Source: Photobacterium halotolerans DSM 18316 (GTDB taxonomy: Bacteria; Pseudomonadota; Gammaproteobacteria; Enterobacterales; Vibrionaceae). Taken from it: a DNA stretch of 64,000 nt. The position numbers were made by a program, and so were the translations under genes. Location: assembly GCF_000425165.1 (NCBI RefSeq), contig NZ_AULG01000026.1:1-64000 (forward strand), written 5' to 3'. Shown here in pieces: positions 63,551 through 64,000 of this stretch. The notes beneath the pieces are model-generated. The model was not told the DNA's origin, did no database searches, and was given only the letters and a program-made list of their open reading frames with translations. Every line of letters starts with the position of its first letter. Position 1 is the stretch's first letter.

Positions 63551-64000
63551 TTAGCCTTGCTGATAAGCTTTTGCGATTTCTTCGGCAATGATAGCAATGC
63601 CGCGCTGCATCTTTTCATCTTCCTGCACATAGTTCATGCGCAAACATTCATGGCCGTGTTGCCAGTCTTGATCCAAGCCAATGAAAAAATATTCACCGGG
63701 CACTATCAATACGCCTCGTGCTTTCAGGCGTCGGTACAGTTCCATGGTGGTGATAGGCAGCTCTTTAAACCACAGCCAAAGGAACATGGCACCTTCCGGT
63801 TTATGGATCCGAAAACGCGGGTCTGGAATGGCTTGCTGCAGCCACTGTACCGCCTGCTGCGATTTTTTGTGATAGTAAGGTTTGATGACCGTTTCGCTCA
63901 AACGCAATAAGTCGCCTTGCTCAATCATCTTGCTGGCAATGGCAGGGCCGACACTGCCCGGCGCCAGGCTGAGCACACCGTTCATATTGGCCAGCGCTGT
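63551..64000 (-). CDS. avtA: Valine-pyruvate aminotransferase, C-terminal part (window edge)
   Basis: The visible 149 residues match the C-terminal third of AvtA, which transfers an amino group between valine and pyruvate in alanine metabolism. The stretches SETVIKPYYHKKSQ, IHKPEGAMFLWLWFKELPITT and RLKARGVLIVPGEYFF closely resemble E. coli AvtA. The frame is open to 64000, so the N-terminal part with the PLP lysine is outside. It is convergent with the GNAT gene. Confidence 0.92.
   Translation of the reverse strand, partial: TALANMNGVLSLAPGSVGPAIASKMIEQGDLLRLSETVIKPYYHKKSQQAVQWLQQAIPDPRFRIHKPEGAMFLWLWFKELPITTMELYRRLKARGVLIVPGEYFFIGLDQDWQHGHECLRMNYVQEDEKMQRGIAIIAEEIAKAYQQG

Overview
This window is the replication-origin region of the main chromosome of a gammaproteobacterium, most likely a member of the Vibrionaceae (Photobacterium/Vibrio type). 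The reasons are the order mnmE-mioC-oriC-mnmG-rsmG-parA-parB-atpIBEFHAGDC-glmU, the three-gene amino-acid ABC transporter between rpmH and dnaA, the glmS/DeoR-regulator pair next to glmU, and Vibrio-like protein sequences (for example DnaA, RnpA and AtpE). The genus is an inference from gene order and protein similarity recalled from memory; no search was run. The DNA is moderately GC-rich and densely coding.

Layout, left to right. 1-300: the promoters and leader of an rRNA operon that reads leftward out of the window. 415-8330: yrdA, then the leftward operon tsaC-hemF-aroE-yrdB, the PurR-type purEK unit, and the leftward operon lysM-like-dprA-smg-yrdD. 8591-14473: the rightward def-fmt-rsmB-trkA-trkH run (start of translation, 16S rRNA methylation, potassium uptake). 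14494-16077: trhA and a Spo0M-like gene. 16239-19873: yihD, ccoG, srkA and dsbA. 19939-21465: comM. 21653-28213: the complete ilv operon with its leader peptide and attenuator (ilvL-GMEDA). 28324-33154: an orphan XRE regulator, glmS with a DeoR-family regulator, and glmU. 33379-40325: the ATP synthase operon. 40503-44748: parB, parA, rsmG, mnmG. 44838-45125: oriC. 45180-49902: mioC, mnmE, yidC, yidD, rnpA, rpmH. 50138-52421: a polar amino-acid (possibly cystine) ABC transporter. 52832-58842: dnaA-dnaN-recF-gyrB. 59015-64000: aidB with a divergent AraC-type regulator, ibpA behind a heat-shock promoter and a ROSE-like RNA thermometer, two parS sites, a GNAT acetyltransferase, and the C-terminal part of avtA, cut by the window edge.

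The genes form a coherent origin domain. DnaA acts at oriC and at its own promoter. ParA and ParB are encoded about 3 kb from oriC and have two parS sites about 17.7 kb away on the other side. The replication, tRNA-modification, ribosome-assembly and ATP-synthesis genes nearby are typical of this high-dosage zone. RNA-level control is prominent: ilv attenuation, a UUCG hairpin between ilvE and ilvD, and the ibpA thermometer.

I found no CRISPR array, insertion sequence, prophage, tRNA gene or toxin-antitoxin module, and nothing I would call an undescribed multi-gene system. The points most worth checking are the cis-elements (oriC, parS, palindromes at the atp and trhA promoters, the ibpA thermometer), a LysM-less member of the family beside dprA, and an NKAE G4 motif in MnmE.
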